Shown here piece after piece: positions 37,658-49,594 of a stretch of 64,000 nucleotides of DNA (positions are counted from its first letter, which is position 1; every line of letters begins with the position of its first letter). Source of the DNA: Bordetella sp. FB-8 (lineage in GTDB: Bacteria > Pseudomonadota > Gammaproteobacteria > Burkholderiales > Burkholderiaceae_B). The stretch is taken from contig NZ_KB907784.1 of NCBI RefSeq assembly GCF_000382185.1, forward strand, positions 868,001 through 932,000. Direction: 5' to 3'. The notes below the pieces were generated by a model. The model ran no database searches. It was not told the DNA's origin and was given only the letters and a program-made list of their open reading frames with translations. Both the position numbers and the translations under genes were made by a program.

Positions 37658-38620
37658 TCAATACGCGCCCACGAGATTGACCGGATTGCCGGCCACGAAG
37701 CGCTCGATATTGTCGATCAGCTGATCGGCCAGCGCCTGCTGTGCCTGGTCCGATGCCCATGCCACGTGGGGCGTGAGAATCAGGTTGGGCCGCGCCGCCG
37801 CCCGCATCAGCGGATTGTCCAGCGCCGGCGGCTCGCCCTGCGTGACGTCGAATCCCGCGCCGCTGATGAGTCCTGCGTCGAGCGCGCGGACCAGATCCGC
37901 CTCGTCGACCAGACCGCCCCGCGCCGTGTTGATGATGATCGGACGGCGCTGCATCTTGCGGAACTCGGGCATGGCGATCAGGCCGCGCGACTGTTCCGTG
38001 AGCGGCAGGTGCAGCGTGATCACGTCGCTGGTCGCGAGCATTTCGTCCCACGGCACGTACCCGGCGTCCGCGCCGCTCGCGCCCTTGCGGGCCGCGAACT
38101 GCGGGATCATGCCCAATGCCTTGGCGATCTCGGCAACGCGCTGTCCCAGCACGCCGCGGCCGATGATGCCCAGGCGCGAGCCCGCCAGATCATGGATGGA
38201 ATGATCGAAAAAGCAGAACTGCCCCGACTCCTGCCAGCGCCCCGCCAGCACCGATTCGCGATAGGCCACGATGCTGCGGCGTAAAGCGAAGATGAGCGCG
38301 AAAACGTGTTCGGGCACGGTATTGACCGCGTAGCCCCGTATGTTGGACACCACCACGCCGCGCGCCTTGCAGGCCGCCTTGTCGACGCAGTCCGTGCCTG
38401 TCGCGGCGACCGCGATCAGGCGCACGCCGGGCGCCTGCGCCAGGGCCTGCGCGGCAATGGGCACCTTGTTGGTGATGACGATGTCCGCTTCCCTGATGCG
38501 CTCGGCGACCTGATCGGGCGCGGTGCGCTCGTACGCGACCAGCGCATGCGCGAAAGCAGGCGGACGCAGGCGAATCTGCGGCGCGAGGGTGCCGCGGTCG
38601 AGAAAGACGATCTTATTCAT
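37658..38620 (-). CDS. D-2-hydroxyacid dehydrogenase (glycerate/hydroxypyruvate reductase-like)
   Basis: This is an NAD(P)H-dependent oxidoreductase of 320 residues with the full catalytic set: substrate loop VAVAATGTDCVDK, nucleotide-binding GIIGRGVLGQRVA, the Arg in NTARGGLVDEADLV, the Glu in VTQGEPP and the His in LTPHVAWAS. It most resembles HprA-type glycerate dehydrogenases. The ATG at 38620 starts MNKIVFLDRGTL. The FAD/Fe-S oxidase ends 28 bp upstream of it on the same strand, so the two 2-hydroxyacid-type enzymes may be co-transcribed. Confidence 0.88.
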   Translation of the reverse strand: MNKIVFLDRGTLAPQIRLRPPAFAHALVAYERTAPDQVAERIREADIVITNKVPIAAQALAQAPGVRLIAVAATGTDCVDKAACKARGVVVSNIRGYAVNTVPEHVFALIFALRRSIVAYRESVLAGRWQESGQFCFFDHSIHDLAGSRLGIIGRGVLGQRVAEIAKALGMIPQFAARKGASGADAGYVPWDEMLATSDVITLHLPLTEQSRGLIAMPEFRKMQRRPIIINTARGGLVDEADLVRALDAGLISGAGFDVTQGEPPALDNPLMRAAARPNLILTPHVAWASDQAQQALADQLIDNIERFVAGNPVNLVGAY

Positions 38621-38648
38621 GGCGAGAAAGGGATCGGGCAAGCTCGAA

Positions 38649-41600
38649 TCAGACGAGCACCCTCTCGATCCCGCCCGAGTTCGCACGCTGCACGTAATCT
38701 TGCATCCACGACTCGCCCAAGATGTGGCGGGCCATCTCGACCACGATGTAATCGGCCTGGGCGCCGGTATCTTCCTCGTAGCGCGACAGGCCTTGCAGGC
38801 ACGAAGGGCAGGAGGTCAGCACCTTGACCGGATCCGAGTCCGAACCGACGGGCGCACCCAGCTTTTCCATGCCCTTGAGCAGCTCTTCCTGCTTGCGAAA
38901 GCGCACCTGGGTGGATATATCCGGCCGCGTCACCGCCAGCGTTCCCGACTCGCCGCAGCAGCGGTCGCTCTTGATCGTGCCGTCGCCCACCAGCGCTTTG
39001 ACGGTTTTCATCGGATCCTGCAGCTTCATGGGGGAATGGCAGGGGTCGTGGTACATGTATTTGCGCCCTGTCGCGCCCTCGAGCTTGATGCCTTTTTCCA
39101 GCAGGTATTCGTGGATATCGATCAGGCGGCAGCCCGGAAATATCTTATCGAATTCATAGCCCGCGAGCTGGTCGTAGCAGGTGCCGCAACTGACCACCAC
39201 CGTCTTGATATCCAGGTAGTTCAGCGTATTGGCCACGCGATGGAACAGCACCCGGTTGTCGGTGATGATCTTCTCGGCCTTGTCGCTCATGCCGTTGCCG
39301 CGCTGCGGATAGCCGCAGCACAGATAGCCTGGGGGCAGCACTGTCTGCACGCCCGCATGCCACAGCATGGCCTGCGTGGCCAGCCCCACCTGCGAGAACA
39401 GGCGCTCCGACCCGCATCCCGGGAAGTAGAACACTGCCTCCGTGTCGGCCGTGGTGGCCTTGGGATCGCGGATGATGGGCACGTAGTTGGCGTCTTCGAT
39501 GTCCAGCAGCTTTCGCGCCGTCTGTTTGGGCAGGCCGCCCGGCATGCGCTTGTTGACGAAGTGCACCACCTGCTCGCGCAGGGGCGGCTTGCCCACCGTG
39601 GCCGGCGGACGCGCCGTCTGCTTGCGCGTGAACGAACTGAGGAAGTCGTGCGCCGCGCGCTGCATCTTGTAGCCCACGCCGATCATTGCCTTGCGCGTGG
39701 CGTTGATGGTGGCCGGGTCCTTGGCGTTGAGAAAGAACATGGCCGCGGCCGTGCCGGCGTTGAAGGACTTGTGCCCCATGCTGCGCAGGAGCGAACGCAT
39801 GTTCATCGACACATCGCCGAAATCGATATCCACCGGACAGGGGTTCAGGCACTTGTGGCAAACCGTGCAATGGTCGGCCACGTCCTCGAACTCTTCCCAG
39901 TGCTTCAGGCTCACGCCGCGGCGGGTCTGCTCTTCGTACAGGAAGGCCTCGATCAGCAGCGAAGTCGCCAGGATCTTGTTGCGCGGCGAATACAGCAGAT
40001 TGGCACGCGGCACGTGCGTGGCGCACACTGGCTTGCACTTGCCGCAGCGCAGGCAGTTCTTGATCGAATCGGCGATCAGGCCGATTTCGCTCTGCTGCAT
40101 GATGAGCGATTCATAGCCCATCAAGCTGAAGCTGGGCGTCCACGCGCGGCGCAGGTCGGCGCCCGGCATCAGCTTGCCGGCGTTGAAATGCCCGGCGGGA
40201 TCGATGCGCCGTTTGTAATCCTGAAAAGGCTTGAGTTCGGCTTCGGTCAGGTACTCGTATTTGGTCAGGCCGATGCCGTGCTCGCCCGAGATCACGCCGT
40301 CCAGGTCGCGCGCCACCTGCATGATGCGCGCCACGGTTTCGTTGGCCTCGCGCAGCATCTCGTAATCGTCGGAATTGACGGGAATGTTGGTGTGCACGTT
40401 GCCGTCGCCGGCGTGCATGTGCAGCGCCACGAACACGCGGCTCTTGAGCACGCGCGCATGGATGGCGTGCAGGTCATCGATGATCTTCTTGCAGGCGTCG
40501 CCCGGAAACAGGCTGACCAGGCCGGCCAGCACCTCGGCTTTCCACGATACGCGCACCGTGCGGTCCTGGACCACGTCGAACACGCGCATCTGCGGTTGCC
40601 GCGCAAGGCGGCCGGCCAGTTCGGCATGCAGATGTCCCAGGCCCAGCGAGTCGAGCTCCGGCAAGGCCTGATCCAGCGGCATATCCAGGTTGTCGAGCAG
40701 CCACCGCCAACGGCGGCGCGCGCCGCCGATCAGGGCCGCGGCCTGGACGCGGCGCTCCTCGATCACCTCGGCCGTCAAGCCCGTGTCGTCTTCGTCGTCG
40801 CTGGGAACTTTGCTCGAATACAGAGATTCGGCGATGTAGACGTCGAGTTCATCGAGCAGGCGCAGTTTGTTGCGCGTGGACAGCTCGATATTGAAGCGCT
40901 CGATGTAGTCGGTGTACTCGCCCATGCGCGGCAGCGGGATCACCACGTCTTCATTGATCTTGAAGGCATTGGTATGGCGCGAGATGGCAGCCGTGCGCGA
41001 GCGGTCGGCCCAGAATTTCTTGCGGGCCTCGGGGCTGACGGCGGTAAAGCCCTCGCCGTGGCGGGTGTTGGCCAGGCGGACCACTTCGCTCGCAGCGGCG
41101 GCCACCACATCCTCGTCGTCGCCCACGATGTCGCCGATCAGCACCATCTTGGGCAGCACGCCGCGCTTGCTCTTGGTGGCGTAGCCCACGGCGCGCAGAT
41201 AGCGCTCGTCCAGATGCTCCAGGCCGGCCAGAATGGCGCCGTGCGCGCGGCCTTCGCCGTCCAGGTAACCCTTGATGTCGACGATTGACGGAATCGAGTC
41301 GCGCGCCTGGCCGAAGAACTCCAGGCAGACCGTGCGCGTGTGCTTGGGCATGCGGTGCAACACCCAGCGCGCCGAGGTGATCAGGCCGTCGCAGCCTTCC
41401 TTCTGCACGCCGGGCAGACCGGCGAGGAACTTGTCGGTGACGTCCTTGCCCAGGCCTTCCTTGCGGAAAACCCGGCCTTTGATTTCCAGAAGCTCGGTCT
41501 TGAGCGGCGTGCCGCCAGGCTTGCCCTTGCCGTCGAACCACTTGAGCTCGAAACGCGCCAGATCCACGTCGTGGATCTTGCCCATATTGTGGCCCAGACG

Positions 41601-42611
41601 CGTGACTTCCAGCCAGTTGCCGTCAGGATCGACCATGCGCCACCATGCCAGGTTATCCAGCGCGGTGCCCCACAGCACGGCCTTCTTGCCGCCGGCGTTC
41701 ATGGCGATATTGCCGCCCACGCACGAGGCTTCGGCCGAGGTGGGGTCGACGGCAAAGACGAAGCCGGCCTGCTCGGCGGCTTCGGCCACCCGCTTGGTAA
41801 CCACGCCGGCGCCGGCCAGGACAGTCGCCACGGGCGCGGCCAGCCCGGGCAGCACAGTCTGCTCGACCGGGCCCAGGGCCTCGAATTTCTCGGTATTGAT
41901 GACGGCCGACTTCCAGGAAAGCGGAATGGCGCCGCCCGTATAACCGGTGCCGCCGCCGCGCGGCACGATGGTCAGGCCCAGTTCGATGCAAGCGCGCACC
42001 AGCGGCGCGATCTCGTCCTCGCTGTCGGGCGTGAGGACCACGAAGGGATATTCGACGCGCCAGTCGGTGGCGTCGGTGACGTGCGCCACGCGCGACAGGC
42101 CGTCGAACTTGATGTTGTCGCGCGCCGTGCAGCGGCCCAGCACACGCTGGGCCTGCTGGCGCAGCGCGGCGGTCTCATCGAAGCGGCCCTCGAAATCGCG
42201 CACCGCGCCGCGCGCCAGGACCAGCAGGTCGACCACCCGGCCATCGCGCTGCGCGTCGACGGTGTCCGTGGACGGGGTGCGGCGGCGGTCGATCTCGCCC
42301 AGACGATGGTGCAGGGCCTCGACCAGCAGCCTGCGCCGCTTGGGGTTGTCGAGCAGGTCGTCCTGCAGGTAAGGATTGCGCTTGACTACCCAGATATCGC
42401 CCAGCACCTCGTAGAGCATGCGCGCGGACCGGCCGGTGCGGCGCTCGCCGCGCAGGTCGCATAGCAGTTGCCAGGCGTCGCCTCCGAGCAGCAGCGCCAC
42501 AATTTCGCGATCGGAAAACGAGGTGTAGTTGTAGGGGATTTCGCGCAGGCGCGCGCCGGAGGCCGGCGGGATCACCGATGCTAGGACTTGGCTGGCGAGA
42601 GGGGCGTTCAT
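38649..42611 (-). CDS. Large FAD/Fe-S oxidoreductase (DUF3683 + FAD-linked oxidase + Fe-S/CCG domains; D-lactate dehydrogenase-like)
   Basis: The 1320-residue protein is modular. An N-terminal DUF3683-type region ([16 protein letters not shown]) leads into a VAO-type FAD domain ([32 protein letters not shown]) and an FAD-oxidase C domain. Two 4Fe-4S motifs follow near residues 850 and 914 ([23 protein letters not shown]). C-terminal CCG-type cysteine-rich blocks come last ([38 protein letters not shown]). This combines in one chain what glycolate oxidase or Dld-type complexes carry in several subunits. The substrate is probably a 2-hydroxyacid such as D-lactate. The ATG at 42611 is the accepted start. 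Confidence 0.87.
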   Translation of the reverse strand: MNAPLASQVLASVIPPASGARLREIPYNYTSFSDREIVALLLGGDAWQLLCDLRGERRTGRSARMLYEVLGDIWVVKRNPYLQDDLLDNPKRRRLLVEALHHRLGEIDRRRTPSTDTVDAQRDGRVVDLLVLARGAVRDFEGRFDETAALRQQAQRVLGRCTARDNIKFDGLSRVAHVTDATDWRVEYPFVVLTPDSEDEIAPLVRACIELGLTIVPRGGGTGYTGGAIPLSWKSAVINTEKFEALGPVEQTVLPGLAAPVATVLAGAGVVTKRVAEAAEQAGFVFAVDPTSAEASCVGGNIAMNAGGKKAVLWGTALDNLAWWRMVDPDGNWLEVTRLGHNMGKIHDVDLARFELKWFDGKGKPGGTPLKTELLEIKGRVFRKEGLGKDVTDKFLAGLPGVQKEGCDGLITSARWVLHRMPKHTRTVCLEFFGQARDSIPSIVDIKGYLDGEGRAHGAILAGLEHLDERYLRAVGYATKSKRGVLPKMVLIGDIVGDDEDVVAAAASEVVRLANTRHGEGFTAVSPEARKKFWADRSRTAAISRHTNAFKINEDVVIPLPRMGEYTDYIERFNIELSTRNKLRLLDELDVYIAESLYSSKVPSDDEDDTGLTAEVIEERRVQAAALIGGARRRWRWLLDNLDMPLDQALPELDSLGLGHLHAELAGRLARQPQMRVFDVVQDRTVRVSWKAEVLAGLVSLFPGDACKKIIDDLHAIHARVLKSRVFVALHMHAGDGNVHTNIPVNSDDYEMLREANETVARIMQVARDLDGVISGEHGIGLTKYEYLTEAELKPFQDYKRRIDPAGHFNAGKLMPGADLRRAWTPSFSLMGYESLIMQQSEIGLIADSIKNCLRCGKCKPVCATHVPRANLLYSPRNKILATSLLIEAFLYEEQTRRGVSLKHWEEFEDVADHCTVCHKCLNPCPVDIDFGDVSMNMRSLLRSMGHKSFNAGTAAAMFFLNAKDPATINATRKAMIGVGYKMQRAAHDFLSSFTRKQTARPPATVGKPPLREQVVHFVNKRMPGGLPKQTARKLLDIEDANYVPIIRDPKATTADTEAVFYFPGCGSERLFSQVGLATQAMLWHAGVQTVLPPGYLCCGYPQRGNGMSDKAEKIITDNRVLFHRVANTLNYLDIKTVVVSCGTCYDQLAGYEFDKIFPGCRLIDIHEYLLEKGIKLEGATGRKYMYHDPCHSPMKLQDPMKTVKALVGDGTIKSDRCCGESGTLAVTRPDISTQVRFRKQEELLKGMEKLGAPVGSDSDPVKVLTSCPSCLQGLSRYEEDTGAQADYIVVEMARHILGESWMQDYVQRANSGGIERVLV

Positions 42612-42821
42612 AGACGAGGAGGTAGCCCTAAAAACCCATTCTAGAACATCACCGCAAGGCGGCTCGGTAATAACCCCAGGACAACGCTTTAAGGGGGGCG
42701 CAAGCCAGGCAGCCGCGGCGCTCGGCAGCCAGCGCGCCGGCCGCCATATGGTACGCTCGTTGACCCGCCGGCGCCTGAATGTAGGACGGGCGGTTCGGCA
42801 TCCCTTCCCACGCCCGCCTCC

Positions 42822-45141
<2,320 letters not shown>

Positions 45142-45193
45142 CCGGCCCGCGCACGGTTTCCTCCCACCGCACCCAAAAAAAGGCCATCGCTCT

Positions 45194-45967
45194 TTGAACG
45201 AATCCTCCGCGGCGACGCTGACGGCCCATCCCTGGGCTCTGGCCTTCGCCGGCCTGGCCATGCTGGCCGCGGGCACGATGCGCGGCTTCAGCGGCTTCGG
45301 CGCGGCCATGCTGGGCATGCCGGCGCTGTCCATGGTGTTCCCGCCCGCGCTGGCGGCCCCCATCATGACGAGCATCCAGGTGCTCTCCAGCCTGCAGACT
45401 GCGCGCGCCGACAGACCGCACATCCTCTGGCGGCAGGCTCTCATCCTGGCGGCGGCCAGCGGTCTGGCGGCCCTGGTCGGCGCCCGGCTGCTGGTCGTGA
45501 CCACCCCCTGCGTCAGCCGCCTCATCATGGGATGCATCGTGCTGGCGGCCGTGGCGGTCCTGGCCTCGGGGTGGCGCTACCGCAGCCAGCCCCGGCTCGG
45601 CCTCACGCTGTCCGCCGGCGCCTTCTCCGGCCTGGGCAACGGCTTTGCCGCCATCGGCGGTCCGCCCTTGGTGGCCTATTTCCTGGGGGGGCCCTTCTCG
45701 CCCTTGAACGCCCGGGCCACCATGACCATTGTCTTCGCGGCGCAAAGCGCGGTGTCGCTGCTGACATTGGCCGCCATGGGCAAAGTGTCGCTGCACACGC
45801 TGCTATTCGTGCTGATCGCCTATCCCTTGCAGGCCGCCGGCATCGTGCTGGGACGGCGCCTCTTCCTGCGCCATGGCGATTCGCACTACCGCCGCGTCTG
45901 CATCCTCATCCTGGCGCTGATGGCCCTGCTGCTGATCGCGCGCTCGGCCTGGGACAGTCTGACCTGA
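45194..45967 (+). CDS. TSUP/TauE-SafE family membrane exporter
   Basis: The 257-residue protein has about seven hydrophobic segments and the duplicated family signature: GTMRGFSGFGAAMLGMPAL in the first half and GLGNGFAAIGGPPLVAYFL in the second. Family members move sulfite, sulfoacetate or other small organic anions. A TTG at 45194 is the most likely start, since the next ATG (codon 24) would remove part of the first segment. It follows the SDR gene by 52 bp. Substrate is unknown. Confidence 0.83.
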   Translation: MNESSAATLTAHPWALAFAGLAMLAAGTMRGFSGFGAAMLGMPALSMVFPPALAAPIMTSIQVLSSLQTARADRPHILWRQALILAAASGLAALVGARLLVVTTPCVSRLIMGCIVLAAVAVLASGWRYRSQPRLGLTLSAGAFSGLGNGFAAIGGPPLVAYFLGGPFSPLNARATMTIVFAAQSAVSLLTLAAMGKVSLHTLLFVLIAYPLQAAGIVLGRRLFLRHGDSHYRRVCILILALMALLLIARSAWDSLT

Positions 45968-46024
45968 TTTTCAGGCCAGCACGCTGCATGCCCGCTCATC
46001 GGGCCGTACTGCAGCGCCCATAAC

Positions 46025-47218
46025 TCAGGCCACAACGCCTTTGCGCAGAAGATCCCGCACTTGATCCTCGGTACACCCCAGGCTCTTCAGGAGATCGAGC
46101 GTGTGTTCCCCCACCTTCGGCGGATCCATGCGGACCTCGAGCCGGCTGCCGTCAAGGGTAAAGGGCAGCAAGGGCGCCTTGACCGTGTGGCCCGCCTTAG
46201 GCCCGTCGGACAAGCGCACATCCGCCAGCCCGCCGGTGGCAAGCAGATGCGGATCGTCGTACAAGTCCGCCGGCTTGTGGATCGGCGCATAGGGCAGCCC
46301 GGCGCGCTCCATCGCCTGGGCCAGTTGTGTCACGCTGCGATCGGCAACGCGCGCCCCGATGGCCGGAATAATGCGGGACCGCTGCGCGACGCGCTGGTTG
46401 TTGGTGCCCAGTTCCGGGTCGGCCTTCAGGTCCGCCAGGTCCAGAGCATCGCAGAAGGCCAGCCATTGCGGGTCGCTGACGGCGGCGAGGAAAATCTGCT
46501 CTCCATCCTTGACGGTGAACACGTCGTACACCGCCCAGGGATTGTCGCGCGCCGGCATGGGCGCAGGGTGCTTGCCGGTCAACGCGAACTGCAGCATGTG
46601 CTGGCCCATCAGGAACACATTATTCTCGTAGAGCGCGGACTGCACTTGCATGCCCCGCCCGGTGATGCCGCGCTGAATCAGCGCGCCCAACACGCCGATG
46701 GCGCCGAACATTCCGCCCATGATGTCGTTGACGCTGGCGCCGGCCCGCAGCGGATCGCCCGGCCGGCCGGTCATGTAGGCCAGGCCGCCCATCATCTGCA
46801 CCACCTCGTCCAGCGCGGTCCGGTGCTCGTAAGGCCCGGGGAGAAAACCCTTGTGGCTGGCGTAGATGACGCGCGGGTTGACCTTGGCGAGCGAGTCGTA
46901 GTCCAAGCCGTACTTGACCATGGTGCCCGGCTTGAAATTCTCGACCACGACATCCGCCGTCGCGACCAGGCGCCGCGCCATCATGGCCCCCTCTTGCGAG
47001 TGCAGGTCTATGCCTATGCTCTTCTTGTTCCGGTTGCACATTGGAAAGAAGCCCGAACCGGCTCCCGTCAGCCTGCGGCTGTGATCGCCGCCCACCGGCT
47101 CGACCTTGATGACCTCCGCGCCCAGGTCGGCCAGCACCATCCCGCAGGTGGGACCCATCACCATATGGGTAAATTCGACGACGCGCAGGCTTGACAGGGG
47201 CTGGGGAGCCTGGCCCAT
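46025..47218 (-). CDS. CaiB/BaiF (class III) CoA-transferase
   Basis: The 397-residue protein has the family opening VVEFTHMVMGPTCGMVLADL, GADVIKVEP-type segment AEVIKVEPVGGD, NRNKKSIGIDL and the active-site Asp region GASVNDIMGGMFGAIGVLGA. It transfers CoA between carboxylic acids, but the acid is unknown. The ATG at 47218 shares one base with the apt stop (TGATG), so it is probably translated together with apt, an unexpected partnership. Confidence 0.9.
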   Translation of the reverse strand: MGQAPQPLSSLRVVEFTHMVMGPTCGMVLADLGAEVIKVEPVGGDHSRRLTGAGSGFFPMCNRNKKSIGIDLHSQEGAMMARRLVATADVVVENFKPGTMVKYGLDYDSLAKVNPRVIYASHKGFLPGPYEHRTALDEVVQMMGGLAYMTGRPGDPLRAGASVNDIMGGMFGAIGVLGALIQRGITGRGMQVQSALYENNVFLMGQHMLQFALTGKHPAPMPARDNPWAVYDVFTVKDGEQIFLAAVSDPQWLAFCDALDLADLKADPELGTNNQRVAQRSRIIPAIGARVADRSVTQLAQAMERAGLPYAPIHKPADLYDDPHLLATGGLADVRLSDGPKAGHTVKAPLLPFTLDGSRLEVRMDPPKVGEHTLDLLKSLGCTEDQVRDLLRKGVVA

Positions 47219-47769
47219 CAGTCCTCGCCGTCCTTGAGCGTGCAGACGGCATAGAACGGCGTGCCCGTGACCGCGACCTTGGTCGAACCGCCCAGGTCGG
47301 GCAAGTCGGCGATGGCGGCCGCCTCCAGCACATTGGCGCCCAAGCGCTGCAACAGCTTGATGGCGGCGAGCATCGTGCCGCCGGTGGCGACCAGGTCATC
47401 GATCAGGACGACGCGCTGGCCGGTGCGCACCGCGTCGGCGTGTACCTCGACCTCGGATGTGCCGTATTCCAGCGTGTAGGACTCCGACACGGTGCGGCGC
47501 GGAAGCTTGCCGCGCTTGCGTATGGGCACGAAACCCACGTTCAGGGCATAGGCCAGCGCGCTGCCGATGATGAAGCCGCGCGCATCCACGCAGGCGATCA
47601 GATCGATGCGCTTGCCCATATAGCGATAGACGAACAAATCGATGAGCACGCGAAAGGTGCGCGCATCCTGGACTACCGGGGTGATGTCGCGAAAGACGAC
47701 CCCGGCCTGAGGCCAGTCCGGGACACTGCGAATGGCGCGACGGATGAGATCGACGGAGTCGGCCTGCAT
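47218..47769 (-). CDS. apt: Adenine phosphoribosyltransferase
   Basis: Apt salvages adenine to AMP with PRPP. The 183-residue protein shows [48 protein letters not shown] and the PRPP-binding loop [18 protein letters not shown]. The ATG at 47769 starts [20 protein letters not shown]; the longer frame upstream translates the intergenic repeat and is not credible. Confidence 0.95.
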   Translation of the reverse strand: MQADSVDLIRRAIRSVPDWPQAGVVFRDITPVVQDARTFRVLIDLFVYRYMGKRIDLIACVDARGFIIGSALAYALNVGFVPIRKRGKLPRRTVSESYTLEYGTSEVEVHADAVRTGQRVVLIDDLVATGGTMLAAIKLLQRLGANVLEAAAIADLPDLGGSTKVAVTGTPFYAVCTLKDGED

Positions 47770-47780
47770 GGTGATGTCCC

Positions 47781-47864
47781 AAAAAAAGCCCCCACGCTGC
47801 GCCCTCGGCTTGCTGCCCCCCAAGGGGGCTGCTTTTTGCCTTGGGGCGGCCCGGCGACAAAAAA
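47781..47864. repeat. GC-rich intergenic repeat that also acts as a terminator candidate after cydC
   Basis: Forward, this element reads A7-GCCCCCACGCTGCGCCCTCGG, then CTTGCTGCCCCCCAAGGGGG, CTGCTTTTTGCCTTGGGGCG and GCCCGGCG. I recall closely similar elements between genes of Bordetella and Achromobacter. On the minus strand AGCCCCC (47830-47824) can pair with GGGGGCT (47793-47787), directly followed by a run of T, so it may terminate the cyd operon ahead of apt. A related block order is seen within metE. Confidence 0.65.
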
Positions 47865-47911
47865 GATGCAAACCGCACTATAGCCGCAACCGCGGTGCCA
47901 AGGCCCGTCGC

Positions 47912-49594
47912 TTACATAGTTTCCAAGGCCTGGAGACGACCATCGTGCAGGCGCAGCCGGCGATGCACCGCATCGCGCGGCAGCGCGGCATGCGTGACCA
48001 GCACCGCCGCGCGCCCGGCCAGGGCTTGCGGCAGGTCGCCCAGGAAAGCGGCCTCGGTCTCGGCGTCCAGCCCTACCGTAGGCTCGTCCAGCAGCAGCAC
48101 CGAGGCCGGCGCCAGCAGCGTGCGCGCCAGGCACAGGCGCCGCGCCTGCCCCGCAGACAGCGCCGCGCCCGTCTCGCCTACCCAGCTGTCCAGGCCGCGC
48201 GGCAAGCCGCGCACGAAAGTATCCAGGCGCGCCGCGCGCAAGGCCGCCCAGAGCGCAGCATCGTCGGCCGCGGCATCGCCGATGCGCAGATTGCTGCGTA
48301 CCGTACCCAGGAAAACCGGTGCATCCTGGGACAGCAGCGCAATGCGGCGCTGTACATCGGCCTGCGCGCATAGCCGCAGATCGCATCCGCCAAAGCGCAC
48401 CTCGCCCGCGCCGGGGTCTTCGACGCGCAGCAGCAGGTGCAACAGCGTGGACTTGCCCGCGCCGCTGGCCCCGACGATCGCCACCCGCTCGCCGGGCATC
48501 AGCGTGAAATCGACGCCGTCCAGCACCCAGGACTCAGCCTCTCCCGATACTTGCGGGTAGGCATAGCGCACACCCTGCATCGCGAGGATGCCCGACTCCG
48601 GCATCGCCAAGGGCTGCGCCGGGTCCTGCAAATCGGGATCGGATCCCAGCAAGGCCGACATGCGTCTGGCCGCCGCTCGCGCGGCACCCAGGCGCGAAGC
48701 GCCGCGCATCACGGGCCCGGCCACTTCAAAAACCGCTAGCGCAGCCAGCAGCAGCCCGGCCAGGTAGGGTCCGGACACGCGCCCTGCGGCAATGGCCGGC
48801 AGCCCCGTCCACAACACGGCCAGCAACGCCAGGCCGGCCGCCGCCTGCAGAACCCACTGTCCATGCGCGGCCAGGCGCGACTGCGATTGCCGCGCCTGGG
48901 CGGCCAGGCCACACAGCCGGTCGGTGTGGCGCAGCACGGCGGCGCGGGCGCCCATGGCCTCGATATCGCCGTGGCCTTCGACGGCATCGAGCACGGCGGT
49001 ACGCAGATCGGCAGCGCTTTGCTGTGCCTGAGTACCGGAGCGCCGCGAGGCGATCGCCAGGCCCACCGGCACCAGCAGGCAGGCCGCCAGCAGACACAGC
49101 AGCAGAACCAGACCCGCCAGAGGCAGGCTGCACGCGACCACCAGCGCCACCGCAAGCCCGCCCAGCAGGGCCGTGGCGATGGGCGCGAGCACGAAGAGAA
49201 ATACCGTGTCCAGGGCGTCCACGTCGCTGGTCAGCCGCGCCACCAGATCGCCGCCGCGAAAGCGCGCAAGCTGCCTGGGCGTCAGCCGGGCCAGCTTGCC
49301 GAAGAGCGTGCCGCGCAAATCCGCGAGCAGGTGCAGTGTGGCGCCGTGTCCGACCAGGCGCTCGGCATAGCGCGCGCCGATGCGCAGAAAAGACAGGCCG
49401 CGCACCAGGGCAGAGGGGGCGAACAGATTGAAATCGGATCCAGCGCCAGCCAGGGCCGCGCCCGCCAGGAACCAGCCCGATACGCCAAGCAGGCCCACGC
49501 CGGCCGCCACGGCCAGCAAGGCGAGCAGCAAGGCCAGCGCCAGGTCCGCGCGACGCCGGCGATAGAGCGCGAAAATCGATACGCCGCGCCTCAT
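47912..49594 (-). CDS. cydC: ABC transporter CydC (cytochrome bd assembly, cysteine/glutathione export)
   Basis: CydDC is a heterodimeric exporter of thiols needed to assemble cytochrome bd. The 560-residue protein has six N-terminal membrane segments, Walker A AIVGASGAGKSTLLHLLL, signature LSAGQARRLCLARTL and Walker B SVLLLDEPTVGLDAETE. The ATG at 49594 overlaps the cydD stop (ATGA). The longer upstream frame is a cydD shadow. Confidence 0.93.
   Translation of the reverse strand: MRRGVSIFALYRRRRADLALALLLALLAVAAGVGLLGVSGWFLAGAALAGAGSDFNLFAPSALVRGLSFLRIGARYAERLVGHGATLHLLADLRGTLFGKLARLTPRQLARFRGGDLVARLTSDVDALDTVFLFVLAPIATALLGGLAVALVVACSLPLAGLVLLLCLLAACLLVPVGLAIASRRSGTQAQQSAADLRTAVLDAVEGHGDIEAMGARAAVLRHTDRLCGLAAQARQSQSRLAAHGQWVLQAAAGLALLAVLWTGLPAIAAGRVSGPYLAGLLLAALAVFEVAGPVMRGASRLGAARAAARRMSALLGSDPDLQDPAQPLAMPESGILAMQGVRYAYPQVSGEAESWVLDGVDFTLMPGERVAIVGASGAGKSTLLHLLLRVEDPGAGEVRFGGCDLRLCAQADVQRRIALLSQDAPVFLGTVRSNLRIGDAAADDAALWAALRAARLDTFVRGLPRGLDSWVGETGAALSAGQARRLCLARTLLAPASVLLLDEPTVGLDAETEAAFLGDLPQALAGRAAVLVTHAALPRDAVHRRLRLHDGRLQALETM

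Noticed and set aside
47770..47871. N-terminal extension of apt by 34 codons
   Set aside because: The extension translates the dispersed intergenic repeat and lacks family similarity; the ATG at 47769 matches Apt length and start.
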